Part shown: one piece after another, positions 23,867 to 35,330 of the stretch | How positions within the stretch are numbered: the stretch's first letter is position 1 | Layout: every line of letters begins with the position of its first letter | NCBI GenBank assembly: GCA_039545355.1 | Contig: BCJJ01000003.1 | Location: 682,001 to 746,000, forward strand | Reading direction: 5' to 3' | Length of the DNA: 64,000 nucleotides | Origin: Trichosporon coremiiforme | Taxonomy: Eukaryota > Basidiomycota > Tremellomycetes > Trichosporonales > Trichosporonaceae | The notes under the pieces: model-generated | The model's database searches: none | What the model saw: only the letters and a program-made list of their open reading frames with translations | What the model was told of the DNA's origin: nothing | Translations under genes and position numbers: made by a program

Positions 23867-24419
23867 ATGCCAAATGCGTAAGTCCTTACCTTCCGTGCCT
23901 TCCTCCCCTTATCAATGCGTTGCTATCCAAGTTGTGATCCAAAGCTGACCTAAGCGATGCCACGATGACGACTACGCGCTCTCGATCGCCTTTCCTCGCC
24001 TCCTCAGTGTCGTCTTCCTTGGACGCTTCGGACGAGGACATGCTAGCGAAAGCAGACGAGATCAACGACGAAGCCGAGGTGCTTTCTGCGACTCAACAAC
24101 CACTGCGCTACCGACGAATGCAAGCGCGCGCGACTGCCCGCCGAAACCCAGAGGAAGAGCGGCTACGACACGCTGTCGGCGGTGGGCTCGTCGCGAGCAT
24201 GAAGGCCGGTCCACGGCTCGAGCCCCCGCACTCACGAAGACGGGCATACGTTCTCTGTGAGCTGACAAGCTCATATTGAGGCTAATTTTAGTCGGGATCG
24301 CGGTTGTGCTTCTCCTCTGGCTGAACAGCGCCTGGTGGACGAGAGTTTCAGCCAAGGTCGCGAAAGCGGGAGGTTGGAAGGCGGCGTTCGGTCTCGGACA
24401 ACAGGGAAGGGAGCTATAA
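23867..24419 (+). CDS. Small single-span membrane protein, unknown
   Basis: Not recognised. Exons 23867-23877, 23955-24256 and 24292-24419 join to 146 aa. The first is an 11-nt coding exon followed by a GTAAGT..GCTGAC..AAG intron. If that intron is only in the leader, translation starts at ATG 23965 and gives 139 aa. Residues are polar and acidic, then Arg-rich (YRRMQARATARRNPEEERLR). One hydrophobic segment (YVLFGIAVVLLLWLNSAWW) comes next, created by joining the last two exons, followed by a short basic/Gly tail. This suggests an anchored protein with its N-terminus in the cytosol. No catalytic motif seen. Confidence 0.65.
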
Positions 24420-27192
24420 GACTAACGATAGGAGAAGAGATCATTTGTTGTATTATCGAAGTCATTATCATTAGCTGTTTCTGGGAGGAGCGAGATAGGC
24501 TTACCCCACTCCTCGATTGTCTGACAGCTGATCGGAACTGACTAGAGCCCGAAGCTTCGGACATTAACTCTCCATTCGCTGAGGGTGGAGTGAGACAGAC
24601 CTCACGCAGTCAAGCGACCGCGAGAGTTGACCGCCCGCTGTCTATCCGGGGCTCCTGGGCAGGACAGGTACGCACTAACGACGACGCACTCGAATGTTCA
24701 TACGACAGAACGATCAGGTGCTCGGCGGCGGCGGCGGCCGCGGGCGGCGGGCATAAGATTGCGGACCGCTCACTCTCGATTGCCTACGCGGTGCTTCGGC
24801 CGTTAGAGGTCTCGGAGCGGCTGGTGTGACACAACAGGCCATTGGTCCGGTACGAACCAGCACTGTGGGTGTGGCTCGTAACGTCACAGAACAGTCTTAC
24901 GCACCTGCGGCCTGGTTCATCTTCCTCTACTTAAACTTCCAGGTAGAACGCTGTTACCATCTTATGATCTCATGAACACGGAGCCCTCAGTCAGACAGGC
25001 GGCTCTCAATCTCGCAAAGCCTGGCACTTGCTCGGGTGTGAGCACAGAGTCATCAGGGTCTCCTATCAAGCTCCAGTTTTGCAGCTCTCTTCATCTGGAG
25101 ACTGTTGGAGCTTATAACGTTAATATCGAGAGTCTTCAGTAGCTTCAGGTTACTGCAAGAGTGGGTGTCGTCCTCACGTGGCGCAGCGAACTCGGTGACC
25201 GCGCAGAGACGAAGACGCGTCCAAAGCTGCCCGTGGTTCGTATCGCGCCTTAGTGGGGAGCGTCGTACGTTCGATGAGAAAGACAGAAAGAAGCGCAGAA
25301 TGCCAGGATTATGCACTCTTCAAAGTGGGTACGGAATGAGCGCGGTGTCCTCCTTTTGGTGTCCTTCGCATTGCTTCCTGATGAACTTACCACTTCGGAT
25401 AGGCTCGGTGGACAATTCGCGGAAAAAGATGCGTGCCTTCCGCCAACTTGCTGAGGAGCATTAGGGAGCGTAAGGTTGCACCCGCTGGCAGCTCCGCGAT
25501 GTACGCGATGTCCGCGACACGTTTTGAAGTCGCGATTCGTGACTCCCGAGAGCCGCTGGATTTTCTGGTGGTGACGGCTGCGCGGATGCCGTGCATCCAA
25601 GACCCACGGCCCACGACCAACGAGGGCTTTTGGGCGATGGATGGGCCCGGCTCGCCTGGTGCAAGGGGTGCAGGCAGGGAGCGTGAATTGTGTTAGAAGT
25701 TGACCTGGGGTAGACCCTGGGGTCAGGGTCCAGGCGTCGGACTGGCTGAGTGGATCCTGAGTACGTTGGTTTGCTGGGTAGGAACTAGATGAAAGGAACG
25801 TGAGTAAGGAACGGCTTGTTGCCAGCGCCGAGTCCAGCACCGTGTATAGCCTGCGTGCTCTAGGCGGAAGGGCGGAGAACGGCATGCAGAGCCGCAGGGT
25901 GTGTAGAGGTCAGCGAGGGCGCTGGATTGGCCGATTGGAGTACTGGAAACTGAGCCGTGTGCAGGCTACAACGCTGAGGGGATGAGATGCGGGGGTAAGA
26001 AGCTAAGGACTGCGGAGAGCGATTGACACCCAGGACAGCCAGATCACCCGAGGCCATCCGCCCACGCGCCTGCACGCGCCAGCCGTAAACACCGCGGCCC
26101 AGCCAACCTACCTCGGCAGGATCCAAGGACCCAACGAAATCCAACAACATCCAGCCAGCCCATCGCCCGCGTCCTGCGTCCTGCGTCCTACTGCGACTCC
26201 AGCTGCTGCTCAGACCGTGCAGACCAGACCATCCAGACCATCGACCTGATCCACCAAAACATACGACGCTCTTCCATCCGAGCTTAAGGCGGCTCGATCC
26301 ATCAAGCATCAAGCATCATCAGCAGTGAACCAACGCGTCCGCTCCCAGAGCTTACTCGTTCGATCGACCCCACCAAGCACTTGCGGTGCGCTCGCGGAAC
26401 CCAATCAAACAATCAACCCCACCAGCTCAGCAGGTAGCACAGGCAGACATACCGGTGGCCAGCCAACACTCCTACAGTCGTGTCACCCACCCTCGCCCTC
26501 TCGTGACAACTCTCGGCCCTTCACATTACCCAACCCGGCTCCGACTGTCCGCCCATCCTGCGTCCCGTCCTGTCCTGTCCACCACCGCGCGCCATTTGTT
26601 GCGATTAGCGTATCCTCCAAGTTTCACGCATCACGTACGACCACGACACCTACAGTACAACATCATCAACCGACGCACTCGCCCCCTAGCTCCTAGCTCC
26701 TAGCTCCTGGTCTAATCTCCAGATAGCCCAGACATTACGCTGCTGGATCTCGGAAGGGATACCTGCAGCGGTAACAAAGTTAGCAGACGACCCCTGGTCG
26801 TCCCTCGGCCCTCGATTCTGTCGTGAGGCTCGAACGCAAACATTGGACTGCATCCCTTCTCCCTCCAGGCCACTCTGCGACAATACAGCCATCAAACGTC
26901 GACGTCTCTTCTCCTTGCAACCCCTTGCTTAGCGCGCACCGCCGAAAAACGAAAGTCCCTTGTTGTCCGCTGTCGCCAGCGCCGAAACCCAAACGTCGAC
27001 CCCCGTCATTCAACCTGCGGCACGGGAACTAGGTGCTTCCAACCCATATAACCTGTAACCCTATCCCCGACAGCCTGCCAGGTCGCGCTCGACTCCCGCC
27101 GCCGCCGCCGCGTCCGCCGCGTTCATCCTGTTACCCACTCACTCGACGCGAAACCTGTTCGCGAGTCACTCTTTTTCAAAAGAGCCGCTGTC
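24420..27192. other. Long intergenic region with C-rich leader
   Basis: 2.8 kb with no gene I can support. It holds a GCG/GGC-rich patch at about 24720-24750, a GGGTC/AGGGTC-rich patch at about 25705-25730, and small direct repeats (GTCCTGC x3 near 26165; CTAGCTC x3 at about 26685-26705). From about 26000 to 27192 it is C-rich and purine-poor, which reads as a long 5' leader or promoter for the gene at 27193. Confidence 0.45.
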
Positions 27193-30100
27193 ATGGCGTC
27201 TTCTTCTGCTGGCCCATCCTCTTCCCGGAGGTCACAATCAGCAGCAGTTGCGGCTGAGATCTGGGACGACGACTTTGACTTTGACATTGAAGGCTCGACA
27301 CCAGCCCCTCCCAAACCAAAACCGTCTTCGCGCCATCAACAACAACACTTGTACCCGCAACACGACGAGTCGCCTAGCCGGAAAGGCTCGTCATCTTCCT
27401 CACACTACAACGCGCTTGGTCTCGGTGTCTCGCGCTCTGGGTCACGAACAAACGCGTTTCCTATCCGATTAGATTCCAGCGACGAGTCGGATGAGGACTG
27501 GGACCTGCCAGGCTCGAGGATAATGGCGGCAACATATGCCAACACTCCTCGCAACCGCGGGTCGGTCATGCTCGCGTCGCCAACTCATCTACAACCGCCG
27601 AGGTCGCCCTCGCGCTTGTCTCCTTCACATTCTCCCACCCTCCCCAGCAATGCCTCTCTGCACCGCACCTCCCCCCTTCCCATCCCAACAACGCCCGGAC
27701 GAAATCGACTGGGCAAGCGACAGTCCGCCGTCGGACTGAACTCGTCACCTGTGCGCGACCCTCAGCTGCGGCACTCGCCCGGGCACAAGATCTCTCCAAA
27801 CCTTGCAGACATGGATAGGCTTTCGTCCCACGCGGTCGCGCGCGCCAAGCTCGAGGGTAAATCTGGCCAGAGAGCCGTCTCGGCTGCCGTTCCCGAAACC
27901 CCTCAGAACAATCGAGCCACCAGCCCGACAAGGAGGCGGACAGCGTCCAAGTCTTTTGGATCCCCAGAGCTCTCGCATTCGCAGTCCACGGAGCAACTCA
28001 AGTCGTCTAAGAAAAGCTTTAGCAACTTCTGGAAACGGCTGTCTGCCGGTGCAAACTCTCCGTCAAGCTCTAGTGAGTAACCAGGAACCGTGTGTTTGTT
28101 CGGGCGACGTTGCTAACGAACCAGACCCCTCACCGGACTTACGCAAACGGTCATCGTTCTCGGCGGCCCTGTCGTCGCGGAAAATGACAGAAGCCCCGCC
28201 CGTACCCCCGCTTCCCGCAAACATGAGGACGCCCAGCTCGTCTTCAGCTGCTTGGTCCGTCTCGTCTTCTCAGCAGTCGACACCATCGTCTGCCGCCACC
28301 TCCAAGCAGGGTGCAACCAAGCGATTGTCGGCGATGATTCGGCGATCGTCGAGCAACCTCGCTGCCCACGCCGCTGCCTCGCCAAAGGCGCCCCACAAGG
28401 AGATCAGCTCTATCAGCTCGCCTGTTGGGCGGACAATCCACACACCTTACTCGGTCACTTTCGGTCCGGACAGCACCGTGTCGTTAACCGAGATGCCGGC
28501 ATCGTCCATGGCAAGCACCGGCTCGCCTCTAGCCAAGCAGCCCTCTCTGCAGCAGCTGAGCGGGCTGAACGCGACCATGTCTTCGTCTTCTGTCAACTTG
28601 ATCGGCGACGCTACGCCTCAGCCCCGCCTCCGCACGACTTCTATGGGTGCCAGCCAGGCTCAGAGCCAGCGAAAGCCGAGCCCGTTAAAGCCTATGGAGC
28701 CAAAGCCCGTGGAGTCATCGGACGAACTTCCTCGCACATTCTCGCCCGGCTTCCACTTGCCCTCTACGACCCCGAGCTCGCCGTACCGCCAGCGCACACT
28801 CGCTGGTTCAGTCACCTCGTTCCAGGCGCAGTCGCAGACTAGCCCGAGCCCATTAGCGGTCGAGACCTTCCCTACAGGTAACAGCGACACTGAGACAGAG
28901 GAGAGCGTGGTGACTGGTCGCACGAAGAGCAAGGCTATTCCTGTGACGATGCCTGTGCCTCGCGTTCGACAGTCGACCAGCTTCAGCAGTGGCTTACGGG
29001 AGATGAACGATGCAGCGTCGGCCGAGGCTCCTCGTCCCTCAAACGTGTCTTCCATGTCGCGCAAATCTGTGCAACAGAGGCTCTTGTCCGATCCATCCAG
29101 CGCTACCTCCCACGAGTCCGAAAAACCTTCGACGCTGAAGCGCATCACCTCGTTCTCCAAGAAGCACGGCCGACGACTCTCCGGTGGATGGAAGTTTGGC
29201 CAGGGCTCCACCGACGAGAAGCAGGGTCCCTCGCTGGAAACGGTCTCCGGATCGCCGTCCAAGCCAGAGGCTATGCTCGGGGAGACGAACGGCAGTGCTG
29301 AACCGCCGTCTCGAGGGAAGACCGCTTTCCCGTCCGAACCGCGTCCCAGTAGCTCGGTTGTGAGGAAGAAGGCTGCCAGTCACGAACCAGGCACCGGTAG
29401 TGCGGGACAGCTCGACACTGCTTTCTCCTTTGGCGGTGCGTCTAACTCTGATAGAGCTGCAGACGCTACCCCGAAACAGACAAAGAGGCGGTCGCAGCAG
29501 GATTTCGTCATTCCGGATAATGTGCTCGCAAAGCAGAAGGAGCTGAAACGCGGAATCTCGTCGGTCAAAAAGTTTGCTGGAGGCGTACAATGTAAGATAC
29601 CTTTCTGCCAAGTCACCTAACACGCAGCCCTCAAGTCACTCGTCGAGTCTCACGAGCGCGTTTGCAACAGCGTGCTCCAGAATGGTACCGCCGACGACAC
29701 GCGCCTCTTTGTCGACCTCGAGAACGAATACGCTCAGTGGTGGGAGATGGCCACAGTCCTCATCGAAGTGGGCTCTACAGGCGCGCAACAAGAGGAAGAG
29801 GAGCCAGAGTCGGTCCGACTGAGGCGCATAACCTTAGCCGCCAACGACGCTCGAGCCGCCGGCGAGGCTTTACGTTCTTTATCCGGCTCCAGCTCGGCTG
29901 CTCGGTCCATGCTGCGGAATTACCAACAGGAGGACGGCGACGTGTTCACCATGATCAATGGACCGTCCCGCCAGAGGTTTGGGTCCGCAGGACGCCACGA
30001 CCTCTCTAGGCGCCAGCTCGAGGTACTCCGCACCATGCTTCGAACACCCGTTGAGGCCAGCGAATCTGTTGTTCCTTCTGTCGATCATAGGCAAGCCGAG

Positions 30101-31468
30101 ACGATCTGGGGCATGACGGCTAGCAGACGTCACGCTCATCAGTCGATGCCTCCCATGCCGACGAGCCACCACACACAGCCCCGTCACAATGCTGCGGCCT
30201 TACTGGACACCGCCAACGGACAAAAGCGGCCCTCCTTCGCTGACCCCCCCGCGGTCAACTCCCAGCCCCAGGCTGCGTCAACAATGGGCCGACCGCAACC
30301 CCGCAGCCGATCCGGACTGGCCGGCCTGCGTGACTTCCTCCGTGGTCTGAAGGGCGGAAACAAGGCTTCGCAACCGCCAGCTACCGCAGAGTCTGGACGT
30401 GCTGGTCGCCGCGTGTCACGTCCCCCTCCGTTAAACATTGCAGCGGCAGACGCGTATCCACAGTCCCCTCCAACATCACCCACTATCAACACGGGCACGA
30501 GCGAGTCATTCGGGACACGCACAGGCACTAGCCGGAGTGGCATGAGGTTGAGCAACGGGTCCCCGTCCAAGGACAAGCGGCGTCGCCCCAGCCTTCGAGG
30601 CATTTTCCGTGGAGGCTCCGGCAACTGGTCCGAGCTTGTCAAGTCGCCTACAAGCGGTGCTCCACTGACGCCTGTGCAAGAGCCTCCAAGCTCGCACGCC
30701 TCGTCGCAGACTGGGTTGTCGCGCCCGCCTTCGATCCCGGCGCTGGCTCGTCTGAAGACCGGAAGGGCAGGCGAGTACGGGCAACTCGGTGTCGAGTCGC
30801 CACCGGGGTCTCCCGTGCGCACAAGCTCTGACCCTCGAGTGCCTCGCACGCCTCCGCCCAATGGCAGTGTCGCATCGGTCGACGATGCCTCGCTGCGTCT
30901 GCGCTCCCGAGTGCTGGGCCTGGGTCACCCGTCCGAGGCTTCTCCCGGGCGCACTGCCAGCTCACCCGTGAACCGTCCCGCGACCAACGGTTTGGCGCCC
31001 GCAGAGGAGAAGACGCCTCGCTCCCGTTCGGACACTGGACCCGGACGGGACGAGACGGTCATCGCCTTGACGCCCGAGAACTTGCCTGTGCTTCTGGACT
31101 ACGTCCGACAGTGCGAGCGCAAGCTCGACGAGTGGAAGGGCCGCGCGCACGGTCTGGAGGATCTGAAGCCTCTGCCGCCCCAGCGACCTGGATCTATCAG
31201 CTCTGTGCGGCCCGTGTCAGTCAAGTCGCCCAGTGTCAAATCAGCTGCGACCACGGTGCGACCTGGATCGATGAAATCCCCGTCTACAAGGGCACCGTCG
31301 ATCACTGGAGCCAAATCCCCGTCCTTACCGCCGTTACGCTCTCCACCGTTGAGTGCGTCCGCGCGGATGTCGACCTCGGCCGCGATGGAAACGCAGGCGC
31401 ACACGCAAAAGCTCTGGGCCGCGGCGCAGGCTCCGCCTCCCAAGAAACCTAACTGGGGAGTGGTGTAG
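27193..31468 (+). CDS. Large disordered Ser/Pro-rich protein, unknown
   Basis: About 1395 aa from exons 27193-28072, 28125-29591 and 29628-31468, with clean junctions. Near the N-terminus are two acidic aromatic patches (EIWDDDFDFD around residue 23; SDEDWDLPGS around 100). Most of the rest is Ser/Pro-rich with many SP and TP sites. A more ordered stretch spans the last splice junction (VLAKQKELKRGISSVKKFAG, then SLKSLVESHERVCNSVLQNG), probably helical or coiled. Another lies near residue 1250 (LPVLLDYVRQCERKLDEW), and the C-terminus has KSPS repeats. The WDDDF/DWD patches recall Byr4/Bfa1-type septation regulators, but I do not consider that established. A cortical or cell-cycle scaffold under kinase control is a guess. 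Confidence 0.8.
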
Positions 31469-32811
31469 GATACCACTGCCGCAACAACCATCCCTGATGA
31501 AGGAATGGAAGACGATTACGACGTAGACACTACCATTCGGCAGACTACGATTGAATGACCATCATGACCACCATGACCAATGTGCAAGCATCGCGTTGCT
31601 GAGAGCAATGCAGGCATGTAACAATACCATAGTTTAGTATAATTGCAACATGCAACCCGCACCACGCGCATTCACACAATGCCCACCAGATTTTAGTGCG
31701 CGCCGCATTGTGCTGAGGTTGAATGCACCCTTGCACATATGCGCAACATAGCTCGGAATGGCCCGACGCGCAGTCGGGTCAAGTACGTGAAGGGCGTGAA
31801 AACAACGGCATTTGATTCACTTGCATTGACTCCGCATGCACTTTGGCCCACGTAGTCGCCACCCGACTGCACACATGCACGCTGCAGATCGTAGCTGTTA
31901 ACTTCGCTTTCTCCAACTCTAATTCCACCGAAGAACACAATCGCGACCTGTACACTCCGTCACTTCTCCGACACTCCCTTCTCGCTCGCTCCCACTCTTG
32001 ATTCTCTCCTTTCCATCTCTCACGGAAACGGCTCCCACGACCGCACCCACCTGCACACGCGATCACGGCTCCACCCGACCTCGAAAACAACAACGCACCC
32101 TTCTCCGGCAGCGCGCCCGCCGGAATTCCTCGCCCTTCCTTATCGCACCGCCCCGGCTCCGCCCACTATCCGGCCGACACACGACCTGCGATCATTCTTC
32201 CCTGGAACAGTGAGTGTCTTTCATTATTCTGTTTGCGAGCAGCTGGGGGCCATTGTATGAGCCCCTCGTAGCGGATAGACTCTGCGCGGGTCTGAGCGTT
32301 AGCGGTTGAGCTGGAGCGGGTCTGGGGCTAGCTGTGAGCCGTGCGCAGACCCATGCATGGTTGAAATGACACTATCGCAGGTGCGGAAGGTCTTGGGGCT
32401 CAGTGTGGCGACAGCCATCACCCTGTCCTGTTCCTGAGACGGTGAATCGGCTTGTTTTCTGAGGCTTGCGTAATGTCACCGCATTGTCCATGCACGCCCG
32501 AGCACCGTGTGCCCAGTCACACGGAAACGCCGGATGGCAGATAGCGACAGAGCAGGATATCCACTGGGTGGACCAACCCCGGGCCGCGGAAGGTTCGCTC
32601 CTCTTGGCCAGCGTCATCAGGACTCTCCGTCCACTCCGCTCTAACGGCTGATGCGCTGCGCGGCATCTTATCGGATAACCTTATACTGACACACCAGACT
32701 CCATCGCTGGGACGGCTCAATCAACCACGCTCTCACGCCGTTGCGCTCTGCATCCCGTAACAACATCACGCTCGAGCTGGACTCCACGCACCACACTTGT
32801 CCGCCGTCGCC
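31469..32811. other. Intergenic region, leader of next gene
   Basis: Promoter region and C/T-rich leader (31950-32200) of the gene at 32812. It contains a probable long 5'UTR intron, listed separately. No ORF supported. Confidence 0.4.
32210..32697 (+). other. Candidate 5'UTR intron (488 nt)
   Basis: Starts GTGAGTGTCT immediately after a C-rich leader and ends ATACTGACACACCAG, the organism's usual branch-plus-acceptor arrangement, 114 nt before the ATG at 32812. Inferred from signals only. Confidence 0.4.
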
Positions 32812-34377
32812 ATGAGCACGCCTGGCCGCACGAAACCGTGCTCTCCGAATGTGTCTACGAGCAGAACGGCGGAGCAACTCCCTGACATCACCATCGCGCC
32901 CGACAGTCCGATCGAGCCTCGCTGCGTCTCCTCCCGACCTAGCAACTCGATGCCCAACTCATGCCGGGCCCCTCCAGCCTCTAAGAGCTGGGTCCCCCCG
33001 AAATTGCCGCCTGGAGCGGCGCCTCCACCTCGAGCTCGTCCTTTGCTGGAGCCGGAACGAACGCTATCGCGCAGCGCGAGCCTCAGCGTGCGACCTTCGC
33101 CAGCGGGGCCGAGCTCACCATCGCGGCGCCGACCAATGACGATATTCGACAGTCTGAGTGAAGCTCCGTCGATCCCCGAACTCGTCGACCCTCGGCGCAC
33201 GAGCAACCCACCTCGATACTCTCAGGTGGTCAGCCTGTCATCTTCGCGGCGGCCACGGGAGAAGAGTAGCTGGCGCCCATCTGATTCGAGAGCGAGCGAT
33301 TCTTTGTATGACAGCTCAGAGGCTGATGCCCGCGTTCCAAAGAGCGATGTGCCCGAGCGATGGGAACGCCCGTTCGAGATGAACACGGACCAGGACATGC
33401 TCGATCCAGTGCTGGAGACGGCGGCAGAGCCCGCGGCCGCCGGCGACAGCAGCCTTAGTGGCTCTGCTCTCGCGTCATTCCTGGCCAGTGAGCGCCGTCG
33501 AGACCTCAGCCTCACGGACCCGTTCTCCGAGTTTGCAGGCCGCGCAGCCTCGCCTCGATCGCCCCGGCTCGGATCACCAAACTCTCCTCGAATCAGCACA
33601 CCCCCCCTTGCCTCTCCGCCCCACTTGGAAGAGCCCCAGGTGGTTCGTACTCGCAGCATCTCCAGCCCCCATATCTCCTTCAGGACGCCCGAACCTGAGC
33701 GACGACCGGAAACTGGGCAGCGAAGGCGCCCGAAGTACGCCCGGCACGGCTGGCGTCCGTCGCAAGCAGCAGCAGGTGATCACCTGTACGAGCCTCCCGC
33801 CCTTGATGACGATATGCCGGCACGATGGGAGCGGCCGTTCGATCTTCATGACGAGTTCGAGATGGACGTCCACAAGCATACGGCGCAGCCGGAGTCCGAG
33901 TCGGAGACGCCGATCGACACCAGCGCTATCAACAGCTTCTTGGAGACTGAGCGAAGGAGGGACATGGGTTCCACTGCATGGGCGAACCAGCTGCAGTCAA
34001 TGGGTGACAACATTCGCGCTGATCCCCAGACCGCTGCCGTACTCACCAGGGTCGCAACCAAGAACCGGGACCACGGTGGAGGCGGACGCCGGCACCGGCG
34101 CGGACATTCCAGGAATGAGAGCTGGGACGGAAGCGCTATCCCGGGGAACGTTGACAGGAGAGGCAACTCGGAAGTCAGTCGACCGAGCCGGCAAGCTACC
34201 ATCCGCGCGGTTCTCGATCCCATTCCTGGAGCCGTACCCGACTGTACGGCCGATGGACGCGAAGCTAGGCGGCACGCCCGTCGGATCCGCCAAGGTCGCG
34301 AGGACCATGAGGACGCCCCGCCCGCGTACATGCCGGACCGGCCTCCAATGTATGTCGAGGGCGGTACGCGCGCCTGA
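32812..34377 (+). CDS. Protein with duplicated RWERPF...ERRRD module, unknown
   Basis: Intronless 521-aa reading frame from the first ATG (32812). Not recognised. Residues 1-170 are Pro/Ser-rich and disordered. Two related modules follow. The first, near residues 180-230, reads DVPERWERPFEM, a Ser/Ala linker, then ASFLASERRRDLS. The second, near 340-390, reads DDMPARWERPFDL, a linker, then NSFLETERRRDMG. Between them lies an SP-rich linker; after the second is a basic RRHRRGHSR patch and a Pro/Tyr tail (PAYMPDRPPMY). The matching order and spacing indicate an internal duplication, probably of a short linear binding module. No membrane span or enzyme motif. Confidence 0.7.
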   Translation: MSTPGRTKPCSPNVSTSRTAEQLPDITIAPDSPIEPRCVSSRPSNSMPNSCRAPPASKSWVPPKLPPGAAPPPRARPLLEPERTLSRSASLSVRPSPAGPSSPSRRRPMTIFDSLSEAPSIPELVDPRRTSNPPRYSQVVSLSSSRRPREKSSWRPSDSRASDSLYDSSEADARVPKSDVPERWERPFEMNTDQDMLDPVLETAAEPAAAGDSSLSGSALASFLASERRRDLSLTDPFSEFAGRAASPRSPRLGSPNSPRISTPPLASPPHLEEPQVVRTRSISSPHISFRTPEPERRPETGQRRRPKYARHGWRPSQAAAGDHLYEPPALDDDMPARWERPFDLHDEFEMDVHKHTAQPESESETPIDTSAINSFLETERRRDMGSTAWANQLQSMGDNIRADPQTAAVLTRVATKNRDHGGGGRRHRRGHSRNESWDGSAIPGNVDRRGNSEVSRPSRQATIRAVLDPIPGAVPDCTADGREARRHARRIRQGREDHEDAPPAYMPDRPPMYVEGGTRA

Positions 34378-34850
34378 CGCGTCTGAGACGCATGAAACCT
34401 TAGACATAGACCGTACGACCTCTGTGCAGCGGGCGCAGAGTTGTCGTGGATACAGTTGTTATTCAAACGCATCGCCGTAGCTTATAATCCCTTGTGTAAA
34501 ATGCATCAATTGTCTGTATCAATTCTGTGTGTGGGATTCCTGGGTCATGCGGCGTCACTGATCGTGCGTGCATTGCGCCAGCCTACCAGCCGTCAGTCGC
34601 CGCAAGCTGCGCACTAAATGGCATCGGGCAGAGGTACGCGTAGGGGTTGGCCGCGTAGCCTAGCCTTTCACCGGAACTGAGCCGAGTACAGGAACCGCAT
34701 TGAGCCGCACATTAGCAGATGAGTCATGTGGATGCCGGTTGCCGCTGATTCCCATGGGTCGTTCCAAAGGCTGGGCGAGTTTCGCTATATACCCAGCTAC
34801 CTGTGCGAATGCATTCCTCCTCGCCGGCCTCCTTTCCCCTCCTTTGCATC
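34378..34850. other. Intergenic region
   Basis: 3' region of the preceding gene with an AT-rich patch (about 34470-34540). Nothing else recognised. Confidence 0.35.
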
Positions 34851-35204
34851 ATGCCGATGACGGCGCACAACTGCCGGCCCATCTCGTCCTCGTCCCTCTC
34901 CTCCCTTCCGGTGGACCTGACGCCGTCGACGAGCCCAAAGCCGAAGGCCGCGCCGCCGCGCAAACCGACGCTCGCGCAGCGATGGGAATCCTTCATCCGC
35001 GTGCGGCAGGAGTATTCTCTCAACATGGTGCGGCCGTCCTTCTTCGCTCCTGCCCCTGCCCCCATCAACACCATTTCCAACGGCCAGCGGAAAGCCCAGA
35101 CTTCGGTTCCTTCGGCTCAAGGGCAGCGCGACATTGCGATGACGACAGAGGCGGGCAAGCTCACCAAGGCAGAAGGCAGAAGCAAGGCGCACCGCACGGC
35201 GTGA
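34851..35204 (+). CDS. Short ORF, hypothetical protein
   Basis: 117 aa from ATG 34851 (an in-frame ATG at 34803 would add 16 residues). Composition is protein-like and GC-biased at third positions: a Ser/Pro-rich start, then KPTLAQRWESFIRVRQEYSL, which could form an amphipathic helix, then a Lys/Ala tail. It ends 34 bases before the tRNA-Val gene. No family recognised and no introns to support it, so it may be a chance ORF. Confidence 0.4.
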   Translation: MPMTAHNCRPISSSSLSSLPVDLTPSTSPKPKAAPPRKPTLAQRWESFIRVRQEYSLNMVRPSFFAPAPAPINTISNGQRKAQTSVPSAQGQRDIAMTTEAGKLTKAEGRSKAHRTA

Positions 35205-35238
35205 ACCTAGCTCTGTCGGCGAGGGGGAGAACGTGTTC

Positions 35239-35323
35239 GGCCACTTAGCTCAGTTGGTTAGAGCGTATGCTTAACACGCGAGTGATACGCATAAGGTCGG
35301 CGGTTCGACCCCGCCAGAGGTCA
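35239..35323 (+). tRNA. tRNA-Val(AAC) with intron
   Basis: Cloverleaf read by eye: acceptor GGCCACT against AGAGGTC with one mismatch, D arm GCTC..GAGC, anticodon stem TATGC/GCATA with loop TTAACA. An 11-nt intron (CGCGAGTGATA) follows position 37. T arm GGCGG TTCGACC CCGCC, discriminator A. A T5 polymerase III terminator follows at 35326-35330. Confidence 0.9.
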
Positions 35324-35330
35324 TCTTTTT

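Noticed and set aside
25250..25885. 211-codon minus-strand ORF in the long gap
   Set aside because: Low-complexity, unsupported by splice sites or any recognisable motif; probably chance in GC-rich DNA.
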